Assembly: GCA_946481345.1 (NCBI GenBank)
Contig: CAMLMY010000004.1
Coordinates: 32,517-96,516, forward strand
Length of the DNA stretch: 64,000 nt
Reading direction: 5' to 3'
Source of the DNA: an uncultured Gilliamella sp.
Lineage (GTDB): Bacteria; Pseudomonadota; Gammaproteobacteria; Enterobacterales; Orbaceae
Position numbers and translations under genes: made by a program. The notes beneath the pieces are model-generated. The model was not told where the DNA came from, ran no database searches, and saw nothing but the letters and a program-made list of their open reading frames with translations. Positions 36,054 through 49,675 of the stretch are shown here, piece after piece (the first letter of the stretch is position 1; every line of letters starts with the position of its first letter).

Positions 36054-39000
36054 CTATTCTTCGACTTGATGTAATAATATCGGCAATAAATATCGCTGAG
36101 CAAACTGTATTATTTGTTCTATTAGATCATCGGTTAATTCGGGATAAAGCCTTGCGTAATAACTATCACATTCTGCGGTAAGAAATTGGCCACCTTGCCA
36201 AGTGGTTAATAATTTGCTTATTGCTTTTTCACTGAGTTCAATTTGTCCAGTTTTTGGATTATATGCAGCAAGCAACCAGCTCCATGCGCTTTGTAATGGC
36301 ATTAATAGTGGTTGGTTGACACCTTTTATAAAACCTTCAACGAGATCCGTTAATAGGGTTAACGCTTGTGGGGCATCAATGTGTAAAAATCGCCATTGGT
36401 TGTCTTCTCGGCCATATAAGCGACTTTGGCTGTCGGTTTTATCCCAATTCAAAATACAATAAATTAAGTGATCAATCCATAATGAAATACCATCACGAAT
36501 CGAGAGTTTAGCTGGGCGCCAAGTTAAAAGACCATCTGCTTGAATGTGGGTTAGCCAACCTTGTAATTGATAATGTTGTTCATCTATCGAAATAGTTAAA
36601 TTTACCTCTAAGGTTGATGGATTAGTTCTCTCTTCAATGATTTTATTGGCTAAAGGTTGCAGTGCTTCACACAATTCATCATAAATAATCTCACCAAATG
36701 CACCGTCTGGTAACTCACCAGTTAGCTTAAGCCGTTGGTAAAAGTTATCACAGCCTTGCGAGTCCTTAGCAATCATTTCATTTAAAATCTGTAGATTAAG
36801 TTGATAGCGTTTTAAGTTATCTAGGCTAAAGTTTTCAGCATCGGGCAAGGTGTTATCTAAATAATTAACATAAAAATTAAAGCGTTTTTGTAAGAAAAAC
36901 CGAATAGAGTGTTGATAAAAACGTTTTAATTCATCTAGATTGATATTATCTACAATGACTTTGGTAATATCGCTGATAAATGATTGGGTTTCTCCCGCTT
37001 TTAACGCGGCAGGTAACCACTCATCAGCATAACTTTTAGGTTCATTTAAGAAATTTTGTGGATTAAATGGTGTGCGAGTATGCAACGTTCTTAAGTTATC
37101 AATTAAAGAATTGTTTTTATCTGAATCTTTATCAGTAGCATCATGATAATACTGCACAATATAATCCCAAAGCTCATCGACTAATACTGATGGATAACGT
37201 TCGCTATCATCTTTCATATCTCGACCTATATAACTGATATAGAGTTGATCTTGTGCAGATAAAATAGCTTCTAAAAACAGATAGCGGTCGTCAATACGTC
37301 GACTACGATCTCCTCGACGAGGGTTTTGAGCAATTAAGTCAAAATCTAAAGGTAAAGATGTTCTTGGATAATCACCATCGTTCATACCTAATAAACATAC
37401 TAATTTAAAAGGAATCGAGCGCATTGGCATCATAGTACAAAAGTTTATCTTACCGACTAAAAAACGATGGGCTAGGTGATTTTGCTCCAATCGTGATTGC
37501 ATCGCATCATGTAAAATAGTTATTGAAATTTGATCGATAAAATTAGCATTTAAACCACTGCTAATCAGTTTTTGCCACTCTTCTTGAATCATTAATAAAA
37601 TTGATTCACGTGAGTCATTACTAACAAAAAAATCATTAATCAGTTCAATACAGCAGCCTTGCCATTCAGTTAATGGCTTGTCTTCACTGAGAATGGTTAA
37701 CCATTTACGTACGGATTTTATAAATTCTGCTAACTGACCAATTAATTCAGCATCTAAGCCGGTAGCACCATCATAAGCTAGTATCTGTTGCCAACCACCT
37801 TGTTCACTATTCATGGTATAACCAAGTAATAACCGTTCAAGGCCAAATAGCCAGCTGTGAGCATTTTCTAGACCAAAACGAATGCCTGATTCAATAATCC
37901 AAGTATGTAATAAAGTTAGTTGTGACTCACTTATGGCAAACTTTTCAGCAATGGCTGGAATTTCAAGTAGATTAAATAACTCTTCAGCGGTAAAGCGGCT
38001 TTCAGTAAAGTTTAAGATAGCAAAAAATCCTTGCACCATTGGATCAATGTTACGAGCTTTTTGATCGGAAATTGTGAATGGTAAATAGCGTTGTCCTTCA
38101 GCGTTACCGAATACTGACCGAATATAGGGTACATATTTATCAATATCTGAAACCATGATAATACAATCACGTAATTCGAGTGTTGGATCGGCATCAAATG
38201 CAGATAATAGATAATCATAAAGTACTTCGACCTCACGCTGTTCGCTATGGCAAGCGTGGAAGGTTACTGATCTATCTGTTTTCTCAATAGGTGCTTTTAC
38301 ATCACTGGTTTGATAAAGTTCTAAAATATCTTGCTGAATTGAATCTAATAAACATTTTCGCTCATGATCGACAAAAATATCAATATCTTGTTTATTATTG
38401 AATTCCTGCAATAAAAATAGGTTATCTCGTCCTAATTTACCCCAAGATGTTAATAATGGGTTAGGAATATTATCAGGTGTATTTTGGATCTCTAATAGCT
38501 GTTTTTCTACAATATCGCCCCAATACCATTTGCAAGGATTATTAAACATTAAATGGACATCAATGTGTTGACCAAGTGCTGATAATAATGATAAATAAAT
38601 TGGTGGTAGTGAGGTAATACCAAAAATATAGACTCGTTTCGGTAACGATTTTAATCTTGTGCGATCGAAATCATTATCTAACAAAATGTCTAACATTTGC
38701 TGATAGATATTGGCACGATGATAAGGTTGACTAATTGCAATTAGTTGTCGCCATAATTCAGATTGCCAGATTTCATCAGGATGATGATTTAGTTCAGCTA
38801 CCGTTTGCTTGCTTTCCCATTTGGCTAACCAGTCAGGGCGATAAACTAAATATTGGTCAAATAATTGTGCGATTCGAGTCGCTAGTTGATACTGTTTTCG
38901 TTCTTCTTTATCAATATTAAGATAATGTTTAATGGTATCAAATTCAGGTCGCTCGATAATTTTTGGCAATAGATAATACAAACGCCAAGTCATTGATTCG

Positions 39001-39263
39001 ACATTATAACTATTTTCCTGAGGTGAATTAGGTAACAGAGTTTGGTATAACTGCCAGATAAATTGGCTTGGAAAAAGAAAATCAACATTAGCAACTATCC
39101 CTAGATCATTGGCTAATTCAATTTGTAACCATTGTGCCATACCTTGACTTTGCACCATAACCATATCAGGCATAAAAACCTGTTCTAGCGGATCTCTGCG
39201 CATTAATTCGCTAACGAGTGATTTGAGTAAATCGACTTGATTAGAATGATAAATGGTGAACAT
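36054..39263 (-). CDS. recC: exodeoxyribonuclease V gamma subunit RecC
   Basis: A 1069-residue RecC, a little shorter than the 1122 of E. coli. The N-terminus MFTIYHSNQVDLLKSLVSEL, the VQSQGMAQWLQIEL block, FDQYLVYRPDWLAKWE and MRSIPFKLVCLLGMNDGDYP are all well conserved. RecC recognises Chi and splits the duplex within RecBCD. recB and recD are not in the window; in Enterobacterales they sit downstream, so here the locus is broken up and yjjV follows instead. No frameshift is visible. Confidence 0.97.
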   Translation of the reverse strand: MFTIYHSNQVDLLKSLVSELMRRDPLEQVFMPDMVMVQSQGMAQWLQIELANDLGIVANVDFLFPSQFIWQLYQTLLPNSPQENSYNVESMTWRLYYLLPKIIERPEFDTIKHYLNIDKEERKQYQLATRIAQLFDQYLVYRPDWLAKWESKQTVAELNHHPDEIWQSELWRQLIAISQPYHRANIYQQMLDILLDNDFDRTRLKSLPKRVYIFGITSLPPIYLSLLSALGQHIDVHLMFNNPCKWYWGDIVEKQLLEIQNTPDNIPNPLLTSWGKLGRDNLFLLQEFNNKQDIDIFVDHERKCLLDSIQQDILELYQTSDVKAPIEKTDRSVTFHACHSEQREVEVLYDYLLSAFDADPTLELRDCIIMVSDIDKYVPYIRSVFGNAEGQRYLPFTISDQKARNIDPMVQGFFAILNFTESRFTAEELFNLLEIPAIAEKFAISESQLTLLHTWIIESGIRFGLENAHSWLFGLERLLLGYTMNSEQGGWQQILAYDGATGLDAELIGQLAEFIKSVRKWLTILSEDKPLTEWQGCCIELINDFFVSNDSRESILLMIQEEWQKLISSGLNANFIDQISITILHDAMQSRLEQNHLAHRFLVGKINFCTMMPMRSIPFKLVCLLGMNDGDYPRTSLPLDFDLIAQNPRRGDRSRRIDDRYLFLEAILSAQDQLYISYIGRDMKDDSERYPSVLVDELWDYIVQYYHDATDKDSDKNNSLIDNLRTLHTRTPFNPQNFLNEPKSYADEWLPAALKAGETQSFISDITKVIVDNINLDELKRFYQHSIRFFLQKRFNFYVNYLDNTLPDAENFSLDNLKRYQLNLQILNEMIAKDSQGCDNFYQRLKLTGELPDGAFGEIIYDELCEALQPLANKIIEERTNPSTLEVNLTISIDEQHYQLQGWLTHIQADGLLTWRPAKLSIRDGISLWIDHLIYCILNWDKTDSQSRLYGREDNQWRFLHIDAPQALTLLTDLVEGFIKGVNQPLLMPLQSAWSWLLAAYNPKTGQIELSEKAISKLLTTWQGGQFLTAECDSYYARLYPELTDDLIEQIIQFAQRYLLPILLHQVEE

Positions 39264-39460
39264 AGTTACATTAATATTAATAGAATTAATCAGATTATCG
39301 CTGATTGCTATTAATAAATCTAGCCATGATTAAATAGTAACTTTTTATAACTAAATAAAATGCCAATAGTTTATAAAAATTTTGAGGAAAGGGGTTTTTC
39401 AGAGGTAAAAATTACGCCTTTTAGGTAATGATAATTCAAATAGTCGTTCAGTAAATAATA

Positions 39461-39490
39461 AAAAAGGCTACAATTTATTAATTTGTAGCC
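39461..39490 (-). terminator. terminator of the atp operon
   Basis: GGCTACAA (39466-39473) pairs with TTGTAGCC (39483-39490). On the minus strand the stem runs into a T-run (A-run 39459-39465), about 30 bp after the atpC stop codon. Confidence 0.92.
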
Positions 39491-39520
39491 CTTTATTGCC
39501 TAGTTTAGCTATCAATATCC

Positions 39521-39946
39521 TTATTGACCTATACGGCGAGTTAACTCAATAACTCGTATTTTTGCTAAGGCTTTAGAAAGTTCAGCAGATGCTTGAGCAA
39601 AAGACATATCATCGCTAGGATGATTAATGTGTTCTTGCGCTTGTCTTACTGCTTCTTGAGCCCTTGCTTCATCCAAGTCTTCACCACGAATGGCGGTGTC
39701 AGCTAAGATTGTTACCATAGTTGGTTGTACTTCTAAAATACCGCCAGATAGATAAATAAACTCTTCTTCACCATCGGCTTTAACAATCCCGACCATTCCC
39801 GGCTTAATGGTTGTCAGTAAAGGCGTGTGACCAGGATAAATCCCAAGTTCACCTTCTCGTCCTGTGACTCTGATTCGCTGAACATCACCTGAAAAAAGGT
39901 GAGATTCAGCACTAACAACTTCTAATTGATAGGAAGTTAGTGCCAT
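39521..39946 (-). CDS. atpC: ATP synthase F1 epsilon subunit
   Basis: A 141-residue subunit with an N-terminal beta-sandwich ([32 protein letters not shown]) and a C-terminal helical pair (about residues 95-140) that can extend into F1 and inhibit hydrolysis. It belongs to the central stalk with gamma. It is the last gene of the operon and is followed by the terminator at 39461-39490. Confidence 0.98.
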   Translation of the reverse strand: MALTSYQLEVVSAESHLFSGDVQRIRVTGREGELGIYPGHTPLLTTIKPGMVGIVKADGEEEFIYLSGGILEVQPTMVTILADTAIRGEDLDEARAQEAVRQAQEHINHPSDDMSFAQASAELSKALAKIRVIELTRRIGQ

Positions 39947-39972
39947 AATGCTCTCTCCGTTCTATAAATCTC

Positions 39973-41382
<1,410 letters not shown>

Positions 41383-41402
41383 CTATAAGCCAATATTTAG
41401 CA

Positions 41403-42272
41403 CTAACCTGAAACAGCAGCTGCACCAGATACAATATCAATTAATTCATTTGTGATCGCACCTTGACGGGCTTTGTTATACACAATTTGTAATTCATTAA
41501 TTAAATTTGCACCGTTATCGGTTGCTGCTTTCATGGCCACCATTCTTGCTGCTTGTTCACTCGCTAAATTGTCAACCACCGCTTGATAGACTTGTGATTC
41601 AATATAACGACGTAAAATCACATCTAATAATGATTTTGCATCAGGCTCATAAATATAATCCCATGATGAAGCTTTAAGTTCTTTATCTTCTGAAGCCGGT
41701 AATGGTAATAATTGCTGTATTGTTGGCTTTTGCGACATAGTATTAATAAACTTATTGGTTACAATATATAGTTTATCAATTTTACCGTTGTCATATGCCT
41801 CAAGCATTGTTTTTACCGGACCAATTAAATCAGATAAAGTTGGTTCATCACCTAAATTGGTTACTTGGGTTAAAATGTTGGTTTTTACTGAAGAGAAAAA
41901 CGAAACACCCCGAGAACCAATTAAAGCAACATCTGCTTCAACGCCTTTCTCTTGCCATGCTGACATATCAGCAATAACAGTTTTGAAAAGATTGATATTT
42001 AATCCACCACATAAACCACGATCGGTTGAAATGATAAGATAGCCAACTCGCTTAACATCCCTTTCTTCCAGATAAGGATGCTTAGTGCCTATTTGAGCTA
42101 ACGCTAAATGTCCAATTACTTCACGAATCATTTCAGCGTATGGACGACTAGCCGCCATTCTATCTTGCGTTTTACGCATTTTAGAATTAGCTACCATTTC
42201 CATCGCTTTGGTGATTTTTTGCGTACTTTGGATACTGGCAATTTTCGTTCTAATTTCTTTTGCATTAGCCAT
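41403..42272 (-). CDS. atpG: ATP synthase F1 gamma subunit
   Basis: A 289-residue rotor subunit. The N-terminal coiled-coil helix begins [20 protein letters not shown], the Rossmann-like middle has [11 protein letters not shown], and the C-terminal helix contains [13 protein letters not shown] and [16 protein letters not shown]. It transmits rotation from the c-ring to the catalytic sites. Its position between atpA and atpD is standard. Confidence 0.98.
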   Translation of the reverse strand: MANAKEIRTKIASIQSTQKITKAMEMVANSKMRKTQDRMAASRPYAEMIREVIGHLALAQIGTKHPYLEERDVKRVGYLIISTDRGLCGGLNINLFKTVIADMSAWQEKGVEADVALIGSRGVSFFSSVKTNILTQVTNLGDEPTLSDLIGPVKTMLEAYDNGKIDKLYIVTNKFINTMSQKPTIQQLLPLPASEDKELKASSWDYIYEPDAKSLLDVILRRYIESQVYQAVVDNLASEQAARMVAMKAATDNGANLINELQIVYNKARQGAITNELIDIVSGAAAVSG

Positions 42273-42286
42273 TTGTTACCTCACCC

Positions 42287-43828
42287 TTACCAAGTTTGAG
42301 TTGATTTAAAGCTTTCAAGCATTGCTTTTAACTTGTTTTCAATCTCATCATTGTAATTGCCTGTTTCGTCGATTTGCTTAACAAAATCGGCATATTGACT
42401 ATGGGCATAAGCAAGAAGTGCTGTTTCAAATGATAATACTTTAGCAAGTTCAACATCTTCAAGATAACCACGCTCCGCAGCGTAAAGTACAATTGATTGC
42501 TCAGCAACAGTCATTGGCGAGTATTGCTTTTGTTTGAGTAATTCAGTTACTTTTTCACCATGGCTTAATTGGTTTCTTGTTGCTTCATCTAAGTCAGAGG
42601 CAAATTGTGAGAATGCTGCTAATTCACGATATTGTGCAAGTGCAGTACGAATACCACCAGATAATTTTTTCATTATCTTAGTTTGTGCAGCACCACCAAC
42701 ACGAGAAACCGAAATACCAGGGTTTACCGCTGGACGAATACCTGAGTTAAATAAACTAGTTTCAAGGAAGATCTGACCATCAGTAATCGAAATTACGTTT
42801 GTTGGTACGAACGCCGAAACGTCACCAGCTTGAGTTTCGATAATTGGTAATGCAGTTAATGAACCAGTTTTACCTTTTACTTCACCTTTAGTGAATTCCT
42901 CAACATAAGCTTCGTTAACACGAGCTGCACGTTCAAGTAAACGAGAGTGAAGATAGAATACATCACCAGGATATGCTTCACGTCCAGGTGGACGACGAAG
43001 TAATAACGAAATTTGACGGTAAGCAACCGCTTGTTTAGATAGATCATCATAAACAATTAATGCATCTTGACCACGATCGCGGAAGTATTCACCCATGGCA
43101 CAACCCGCGTAAGGTGCTAAATATTGTAATGCAGCTGATTCAGATGCTGAAGCTACAACAACGATAGTATTTTTTAATGCACCATGTTCTTCAAGTTTAC
43201 GTACTACGTTTGCAATAGTTGACTGTTTTTGCCCAATTGCTACATAGATACATTTTACACCCGAATCACGTTGGTTAATGATTGCATCGATTGCTAATGC
43301 TGTTTTACCTGTTTGACGGTCACCGATAATAAGTTCACGCTGACCACGACCAATTGGAATCATTGAGTCGACGGCTTTATAACCTGTTTGTAATGCTTGA
43401 TCGACTGATTGACGCTCGATAACACCTGGTGCGACAACTTCAACCGGCGAAAATCCATCATGTTGAATTGAGCCTTTGCCATCGATAGGTTCACCAAGTG
43501 TATTGATAACACGACCTAATAAGCCTTCACCAACGGGTACCTGTAAAATACGGCCAGTACATTGTACTTTCATCCCTTCCGATAAGTCTTCGTATGGTCC
43601 CATAACCACCGCACCGACTGAGTCTCGTTCTAGGTTTAATGCCATTGCATATCGATTACCAGGTAATGCAATCATTTCGCCTTGCATTACATCGGTTAAT
43701 CCGTGAATTCGAAGAATACCATCACTTACTGAGATGATTGTTCCTTCATTGTGAGCATCACTCACAATATTGAACTGAGCTATCCGCTCTTTAATTAGTT
43801 CACTTATTTCAGTTGAATTTAGCTGCAT
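42287..43828 (-). CDS. atpA: ATP synthase F1 alpha subunit
   Basis: A 513-residue non-catalytic nucleotide-binding subunit, the same length as in E. coli. The P-loop is GDRQTGKTA (about residues 169-177), and [19 protein letters not shown] contains the conserved arginine-finger region. The N-terminal domain supports delta binding. It lies between atpH (12 bp) and atpG (14 bp). Confidence 0.99.
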   Translation of the reverse strand: MQLNSTEISELIKERIAQFNIVSDAHNEGTIISVSDGILRIHGLTDVMQGEMIALPGNRYAMALNLERDSVGAVVMGPYEDLSEGMKVQCTGRILQVPVGEGLLGRVINTLGEPIDGKGSIQHDGFSPVEVVAPGVIERQSVDQALQTGYKAVDSMIPIGRGQRELIIGDRQTGKTALAIDAIINQRDSGVKCIYVAIGQKQSTIANVVRKLEEHGALKNTIVVVASASESAALQYLAPYAGCAMGEYFRDRGQDALIVYDDLSKQAVAYRQISLLLRRPPGREAYPGDVFYLHSRLLERAARVNEAYVEEFTKGEVKGKTGSLTALPIIETQAGDVSAFVPTNVISITDGQIFLETSLFNSGIRPAVNPGISVSRVGGAAQTKIMKKLSGGIRTALAQYRELAAFSQFASDLDEATRNQLSHGEKVTELLKQKQYSPMTVAEQSIVLYAAERGYLEDVELAKVLSFETALLAYAHSQYADFVKQIDETGNYNDEIENKLKAMLESFKSTQTW

Positions 43829-43839
43829 TATCAGTCCCC

Positions 43840-44373
43840 TTAAGACTGTAGAGCGTCATTTAAACGATTTAAACGCCCTCTGATACTACTATCAATAACC
43901 ATATCGCCCGTACGAATAATAAAACCAGAAATGAGCGATTTATCTATATGACATTTTAGTTTTACTTTTCGTGATAAACGTTTTTCGACAGCGATAGAAA
44001 TTTTATTAAGTTGTTCGCTAGTTAGCTCATTAGCCGAAATGACATCAACATCTGCTTGAGCATCTTTATCTAAACAATATTGTTCAAACAAAGTTAAAAC
44101 TTCAGGAAGAAGTGATAATCGTTTGTTTTCAGCCATAACTTTAATAAAATTAGTGCTAAACTCATCTAATACATCTTTACAGATATTGATGAGTAAGTTA
44201 GCCACTGAATCAGTTTTCATGTCAGATGTTAAGATACTTCTTATTTGAGCATCTTTGCTCACTTCAGATGTTAACACCAACATTTTGTGCCATGATTCGA
44301 TGCTATTTTTTTCAACAGCAAAGTCGAAAGCGGCTTTAGCATAAGGGCGAGCAATCGTAATTAAGTCAGCCAT
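43840..44373 (-). CDS. atpH: ATP synthase F1 delta subunit
   Basis: A 177-residue stator subunit. The N-terminal helical domain starts [17 protein letters not shown], and the C-terminus has the family signature [20 protein letters not shown]. It fixes F1 to the b-subunit peripheral stalk. Order and length match the E. coli gene. Confidence 0.97.
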   Translation of the reverse strand: MADLITIARPYAKAAFDFAVEKNSIESWHKMLVLTSEVSKDAQIRSILTSDMKTDSVANLLINICKDVLDEFSTNFIKVMAENKRLSLLPEVLTLFEQYCLDKDAQADVDVISANELTSEQLNKISIAVEKRLSRKVKLKCHIDKSLISGFIIRTGDMVIDSSIRGRLNRLNDALQS

Positions 44374-44386
44374 TGCTCTATTCTCC

Positions 44387-44857
44387 TTATAGTTCAGCTA
44401 CGAGTTTATCAATGATGTCGCTGTTAGCGGCTTCATTAACAGAACGTTCAATAATTTTTTCTGCACCGGCAATAGCGAGTGTAGCGACTTGTTGTTTAAG
44501 CTCTTCTCTAGCGCGTTTGCGTTCAGCTTCTACTTCGGCAAGTCCTTGAGCAACAATACGTTCTTTTTCGCGGATCGCTTCTTGTTGTGCTTCTTCAAGA
44601 ATGATAGCTTTGCGTTTGTTTGCTTGCTCAATAATTGCATTAGCCTCTACCTTAGCCTGTTGCATTATGTCAGATGTATTTGCTTTGGCTAATTCCAAAT
44701 CTTTTTTTGCTGTTTCTGCTGAAGCAAGACCGTCTGCTATCTCTTTTTGGCGTTTTTCAATCGCATTAATAACAGGTGGCCAAATAAACTTCATGCAGAA
44801 CCAAACAAACAATACAAATGTAATTGCTTGGCCGAGGAGAGTTGCGTTCATATTCAT
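44387..44857 (-). CDS. atpF: ATP synthase F0 b subunit
   Basis: A 156-residue protein with one N-terminal membrane helix (about residues 5-25) and a long charged helix rich in Ala, Glu and Lys (about 30-140) that dimerises as the peripheral stalk. The length is exactly that of E. coli AtpF. Only one b-type gene is present, so the stalk is a homodimer. Confidence 0.97.
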   Translation of the reverse strand: MNMNATLLGQAITFVLFVWFCMKFIWPPVINAIEKRQKEIADGLASAETAKKDLELAKANTSDIMQQAKVEANAIIEQANKRKAIILEEAQQEAIREKERIVAQGLAEVEAERKRAREELKQQVATLAIAGAEKIIERSVNEAANSDIIDKLVAEL

Positions 44858-44881
44858 GAGACGATTCCTCTTAAAAGTTTA

Positions 44882-45937
<1,056 letters not shown>

Positions 45938-46026
45938 TTACCTATTTCTAAAAATAAAAACTACAGCTTGTTATATTTTTTACCTTAAAAGGTATAAACA
46001 ATTACTGCAATAACCGAAGCTGTTAT

Positions 46027-46055
46027 TTTAAACCTAATTGCCTATATTAAGTCAA
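46027..46055 (-). promoter_or_regulatory. candidate promoter of the atp operon
   Basis: On the minus strand TTGACT (46055-46050) and TTTAAA (46032-46027) are 17 bp apart, about 100 bp upstream of atpB. The -35 is good and the -10 moderate. No alternative of equal quality was seen in the 253-bp glmM-atpB gap. Confidence 0.4.
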
Positions 46056-46181
46056 CAACTGATTAAAAAAATAAAGAATTTAGACACTTTTTACTAATTT
46101 TGCGTAAAGAATAACAGCTTTAATAGTCACTTTATTAGAAATAATTATCACCAATAGCCTAATTAATGAAGAAAAAATAGG

Positions 46182-47519
46182 CTAATTTGATTGTTTAACC
46201 GCATCAGCAATTTTTTCAGCAAGTTGCTGAACTTGTGATCGATTGCTACCTTCAACCATCACTCTAATAAGAGGCTCTGTACCTGACTTACGTATGAGTA
46301 CTCGTCCATTATTACCGAGTTGTTGTTCTGCCTGTGCAATGGCTGATTTGACCTCAGGATTCATTAATGGATCATTTTTACCAGAGAAACGAACATTAAT
46401 TAATATTTGAGGTAGCATTGTCATACCACTACATAAATCAGCTAATGACATATTATTGCGTACCATGGCAGCTAAAACTTGTAAGCCAGCAACAATACCA
46501 TCACCGGTAGTCGTTTTATCTAGATGTAGAACATGACCTGAATTTTCAGCGCCTAATCGCCAATTTTTTTCAACTAGCATTTCAAGTACATATCTATCGC
46601 CGACTTTTGCTCTTACAAATGGAATTCCAAGATTTTTAAGGGCGATTTCCAGTCCCATATTACTCATTAGCGTACCGACCACACCACCTTTAAGCTGACC
46701 CTGTCTTAATGCTTCTCGAGCGATGATATAAATAATTAAGTCACCATCAATTTTATTACCTTTATGGTCAACCATAATAATACGATCGCCATCACCATCA
46801 AGAGCGAAGCCTAAATCGGCTTTTTCATTGATAACTTGCTCAGTTAACGCTTTTACATCAGTGGCACCACAATTTTCATTGATGTTAACGCCATCAGGAT
46901 CACAGCCAATTTTGATCACTTTGGCGCCAAGCTCACGCAATACTTTCGGGGCAATGTGGTAAGTGGCTCCATTTGCACAATCCACCACAATTTTTAGGCC
47001 TGATAAACTTAAATCGTGATCAAAAGTACTTTTACAAAACTCAATATATCGACCTGCAGCATCGGTTATTCGACTGGCTCGACCTAACTGTTTTGATTCG
47101 ACGCAATCGATCTCTTTCTCTAGTTGTGCTTCTATTTCTAACTCAATTGCATCATCAAGTTTGCGTCCTTCGTTTGAGAAAAATTTAATGCCATTATCAT
47201 AGAAAGGATTATGTGAAGCAGAAATGACTACACCTGCATCAGCACGAAATGTACGAGTTAAATAAGCAATCGCCGGTGTTGGCATTGGCCCAGTAAATGC
47301 AGCTGCTACACCCGCCGAAGCAAATCCTGCTTCTAATGCTGATTCCAGCATATAGCCTGAAATGCGAGTATCTTTACCGATGATGACTTTTTTTACACCA
47401 TCTTTAGCCAGTACTCGCCCAGCAGCCCAACCTAATTTGAGAGCAAAATCAGGTGTTATAGGATATTCTCCAACTTTTCCACGAATACCATCTGTCCCAA
47501 AATATTTCCGATTAGACAT
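46182..47519 (-). CDS. glmM: phosphoglucosamine mutase
   Basis: A 445-residue alpha-D-phosphohexomutase. The phosphoserine loop [11 protein letters not shown] has Ser102 as in E. coli, the metal loop is DGDGDR, the sugar-specificity loop is GAENSGH and the phosphate-binding loop is [12 protein letters not shown]. It converts glucosamine-6-phosphate to glucosamine-1-phosphate for peptidoglycan and LPS precursors. The usual folP-ftsH upstream context is absent; tyrA lies upstream instead. Confidence 0.98.
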   Translation of the reverse strand: MSNRKYFGTDGIRGKVGEYPITPDFALKLGWAAGRVLAKDGVKKVIIGKDTRISGYMLESALEAGFASAGVAAAFTGPMPTPAIAYLTRTFRADAGVVISASHNPFYDNGIKFFSNEGRKLDDAIELEIEAQLEKEIDCVESKQLGRASRITDAAGRYIEFCKSTFDHDLSLSGLKIVVDCANGATYHIAPKVLRELGAKVIKIGCDPDGVNINENCGATDVKALTEQVINEKADLGFALDGDGDRIIMVDHKGNKIDGDLIIYIIAREALRQGQLKGGVVGTLMSNMGLEIALKNLGIPFVRAKVGDRYVLEMLVEKNWRLGAENSGHVLHLDKTTTGDGIVAGLQVLAAMVRNNMSLADLCSGMTMLPQILINVRFSGKNDPLMNPEVKSAIAQAEQQLGNNGRVLIRKSGTEPLIRVMVEGSNRSQVQQLAEKIADAVKQSN

Positions 47520-47608
47520 GTTATTTCCTCATACAGAATTTTTATTTAACTCATTGCCAGCGTTATAATGTTAATGTTAGTGCTATTTTATAAAAGTGCT
47601 TAGCTAAA

Positions 47609-48730
47609 CTATTCTCGATTATCGTTAGCAAACTTCAATAACACTTGGCTTTCTTTAATAAAACGCTCGGCATAATTACCAAACCATTTGGTTACTTCAT
47701 TAAAATTCTCAATGAATTTTGTTTTATCTCTTTGTTCGATTAATTCAACCATTTGCCCAAAACATTGATAGTAGCGTTTAATTAATTCAATGTTGGCATC
47801 TGACGCCATGATGATATCGGCATAAAGCACTGGATCTTGAGCAAATAATCGGCCTACCATCATTAACTCAAGTCGATAAATAGGTGATGATAGGGTAACT
47901 AATTGCTCTAAATCAGCGTGTTCTCGTTGTAAATTTACACCATATGAGAATGAAGTAAAATGACGCAAGGCTTGAATAAATGACATGCATTTATCATGTT
48001 CTTTAGCATCAATTGCACATAAATTTGCTCCCCAAATCCGCATTTGTTCAATTAACCATTGGTATTGTTCTGGGTAACGTCCTTGACAGTAAACAATAAC
48101 TTGTTTAGCTAAATTAGGTACATCAGGGCCGAACATAGGATGTAAGCCAACTACAGGGCCAGCATGTTTAGTTAACATCGCTTGTAATGGTTTGACTTTG
48201 ATTGAAGTAAAATCAGTTAAAATGCAATCTTTAGGTAGTGGTGGTAATTGTTCAATTATTTCACAAGTTTTGTTGATAGGCACTGTCACAATAACTGCAG
48301 CTGCATCAGCGACTACTTCTGCAGCTTGATGCATCGTTTTTGAGCCTAGTGTTTTGACTTGGTAACCAGATAAGGTAAATAATCTGGCGAATAGTCGGCC
48401 CATTTGGCCATTACCGCCAATAATAACAATTGATCCTTTACCGGAGTAAACTTTTTTAAACCCTTTATCATTTTCACTAATATAAGACTCACGCATTAAA
48501 CGACGTAAAATATCTTCAATTAGCGCTGGTGATATACCTAAATCTTCGGCTTCTTGTTTCCGTTTAGCTAACATATCCGCTTCACGTTTTGGATCGTAAA
48601 TTGGAATTCCATGCTCGCTTTTCACTTCACCAACTTCGGCCACTAATGCTAGTCGCTGACTAATTAAAGATAAAATCGATTTATCTACTTCATCAATTTT
48701 ATTGCGCAATGCAAGTAATTCCTTTGACAT
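47609..48730 (-). CDS. tyrA: bifunctional chorismate mutase / prephenate dehydrogenase
   Basis: From the ATG at 48730 the protein has 373 residues, as in E. coli TyrA. The AroQ chorismate mutase domain (about 1-90, [14 protein letters not shown]) is followed by the dehydrogenase with NAD-binding [19 protein letters not shown] and [20 protein letters not shown]. It makes 4-hydroxyphenylpyruvate from chorismate for tyrosine synthesis. The frame is open to a GTG at 48751, but the AAAGGA ribosome site lies within that extension, so 48730 is the better start. It is divergent from xthA. Confidence 0.97.
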   Translation of the reverse strand: MSKELLALRNKIDEVDKSILSLISQRLALVAEVGEVKSEHGIPIYDPKREADMLAKRKQEAEDLGISPALIEDILRRLMRESYISENDKGFKKVYSGKGSIVIIGGNGQMGRLFARLFTLSGYQVKTLGSKTMHQAAEVVADAAAVIVTVPINKTCEIIEQLPPLPKDCILTDFTSIKVKPLQAMLTKHAGPVVGLHPMFGPDVPNLAKQVIVYCQGRYPEQYQWLIEQMRIWGANLCAIDAKEHDKCMSFIQALRHFTSFSYGVNLQREHADLEQLVTLSSPIYRLELMMVGRLFAQDPVLYADIIMASDANIELIKRYYQCFGQMVELIEQRDKTKFIENFNEVTKWFGNYAERFIKESQVLLKFANDNRE

Positions 48731-48842
48731 ATTTGCTGGATCCTTTATCACAAGTTATAGCTTTTACTGTAATTGCTTAACAGTATAACGTATTTTTGGT
48801 AGCATGGGTTAATAGCAAAATTAAATCAAATACAATAAATTT

Positions 48843-49652
48843 ATGATTAAAGTTATCTCATTTAACATTAATAGCCTTCGGGCAAGAATTCACCAATTAG
48901 CAGCGATTATTGATAAACATCAGCCAGATATCATTGGCTTGCAAGAGACCAAAGTTCATAACGATCAATTTCCAATTGAGGAACTAGCACAGTTCGGTTA
49001 TCACTTACATTATCATGGTCAAAAAGGGCATTATGGCGTGGCATTATTGACTAAGCAAAAAACATTATCAGTCCAATGTGGTTTTCCAACTGATGAGGAA
49101 GGTGCACAATGTCGATTAATTATGGCTGAATTACCGACTAGTCAAGGTAATTTAATCGTTATCAATGGCTATTTTCCTCAGGGAGAAAGTTTACACCATG
49201 AAATCAAATACCCTGCTAAACGTAAATTTTATCAGGATTTAAATCAGTACATACAAAGCCAGCAACTTAATAGTCAATTATCCTTAATTATGGGGGATAT
49301 GAATATTTGTCCAACTGATTTAGATATCGGTATTTCTGATGAAAGTCGTAAACGATGGTTGCGTACTGGTAAATGTTCTTTTTTGCCTGAAGAGCGTGAA
49401 TGGATAAATAATTTAATGTCTCTTGGTTATACTGATACTTATCGTCATGCTAATCCTGAATCACAAAGATATTCATGGTTTGATTATCGCTCTAAAGGGT
49501 TTGATAGTGAAACAGGATTAAGAATTGATTTAATATTAGCCAGCGAAAAGTTACAGCAATATTGTCAGCAAACCGGTATCGATTATGATATTCGCGGCAT
49601 GGAAAAGCCATCTGACCATGCACCGATCTGGGCACAATTTGATTTAGATTAA
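48843..49652 (+). CDS. xthA: exodeoxyribonuclease III
   Basis: A 269-residue endonuclease/exonuclease/phosphatase-fold enzyme. Family blocks are [60 protein letters not shown] and the C-terminal [10 protein letters not shown] with the catalytic Asp-His. It is the main AP endonuclease and 3' repair exonuclease. It is divergent from tyrA, and xseA starts 23 bp downstream, so two DNA-repair nucleases are probably co-transcribed. Confidence 0.98.
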   Translation: MIKVISFNINSLRARIHQLAAIIDKHQPDIIGLQETKVHNDQFPIEELAQFGYHLHYHGQKGHYGVALLTKQKTLSVQCGFPTDEEGAQCRLIMAELPTSQGNLIVINGYFPQGESLHHEIKYPAKRKFYQDLNQYIQSQQLNSQLSLIMGDMNICPTDLDIGISDESRKRWLRTGKCSFLPEEREWINNLMSLGYTDTYRHANPESQRYSWFDYRSKGFDSETGLRIDLILASEKLQQYCQQTGIDYDIRGMEKPSDHAPIWAQFDLD

Positions 49653-49675
49653 ACTTCAACCATAAGGATAATAGT

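Noticed and set aside
42534..42776. Antisense ORFs within atpA, atpG, atpF and dnaK
   Set aside because: They lie opposite conserved genes and have no ribosome sites or recognisable products.
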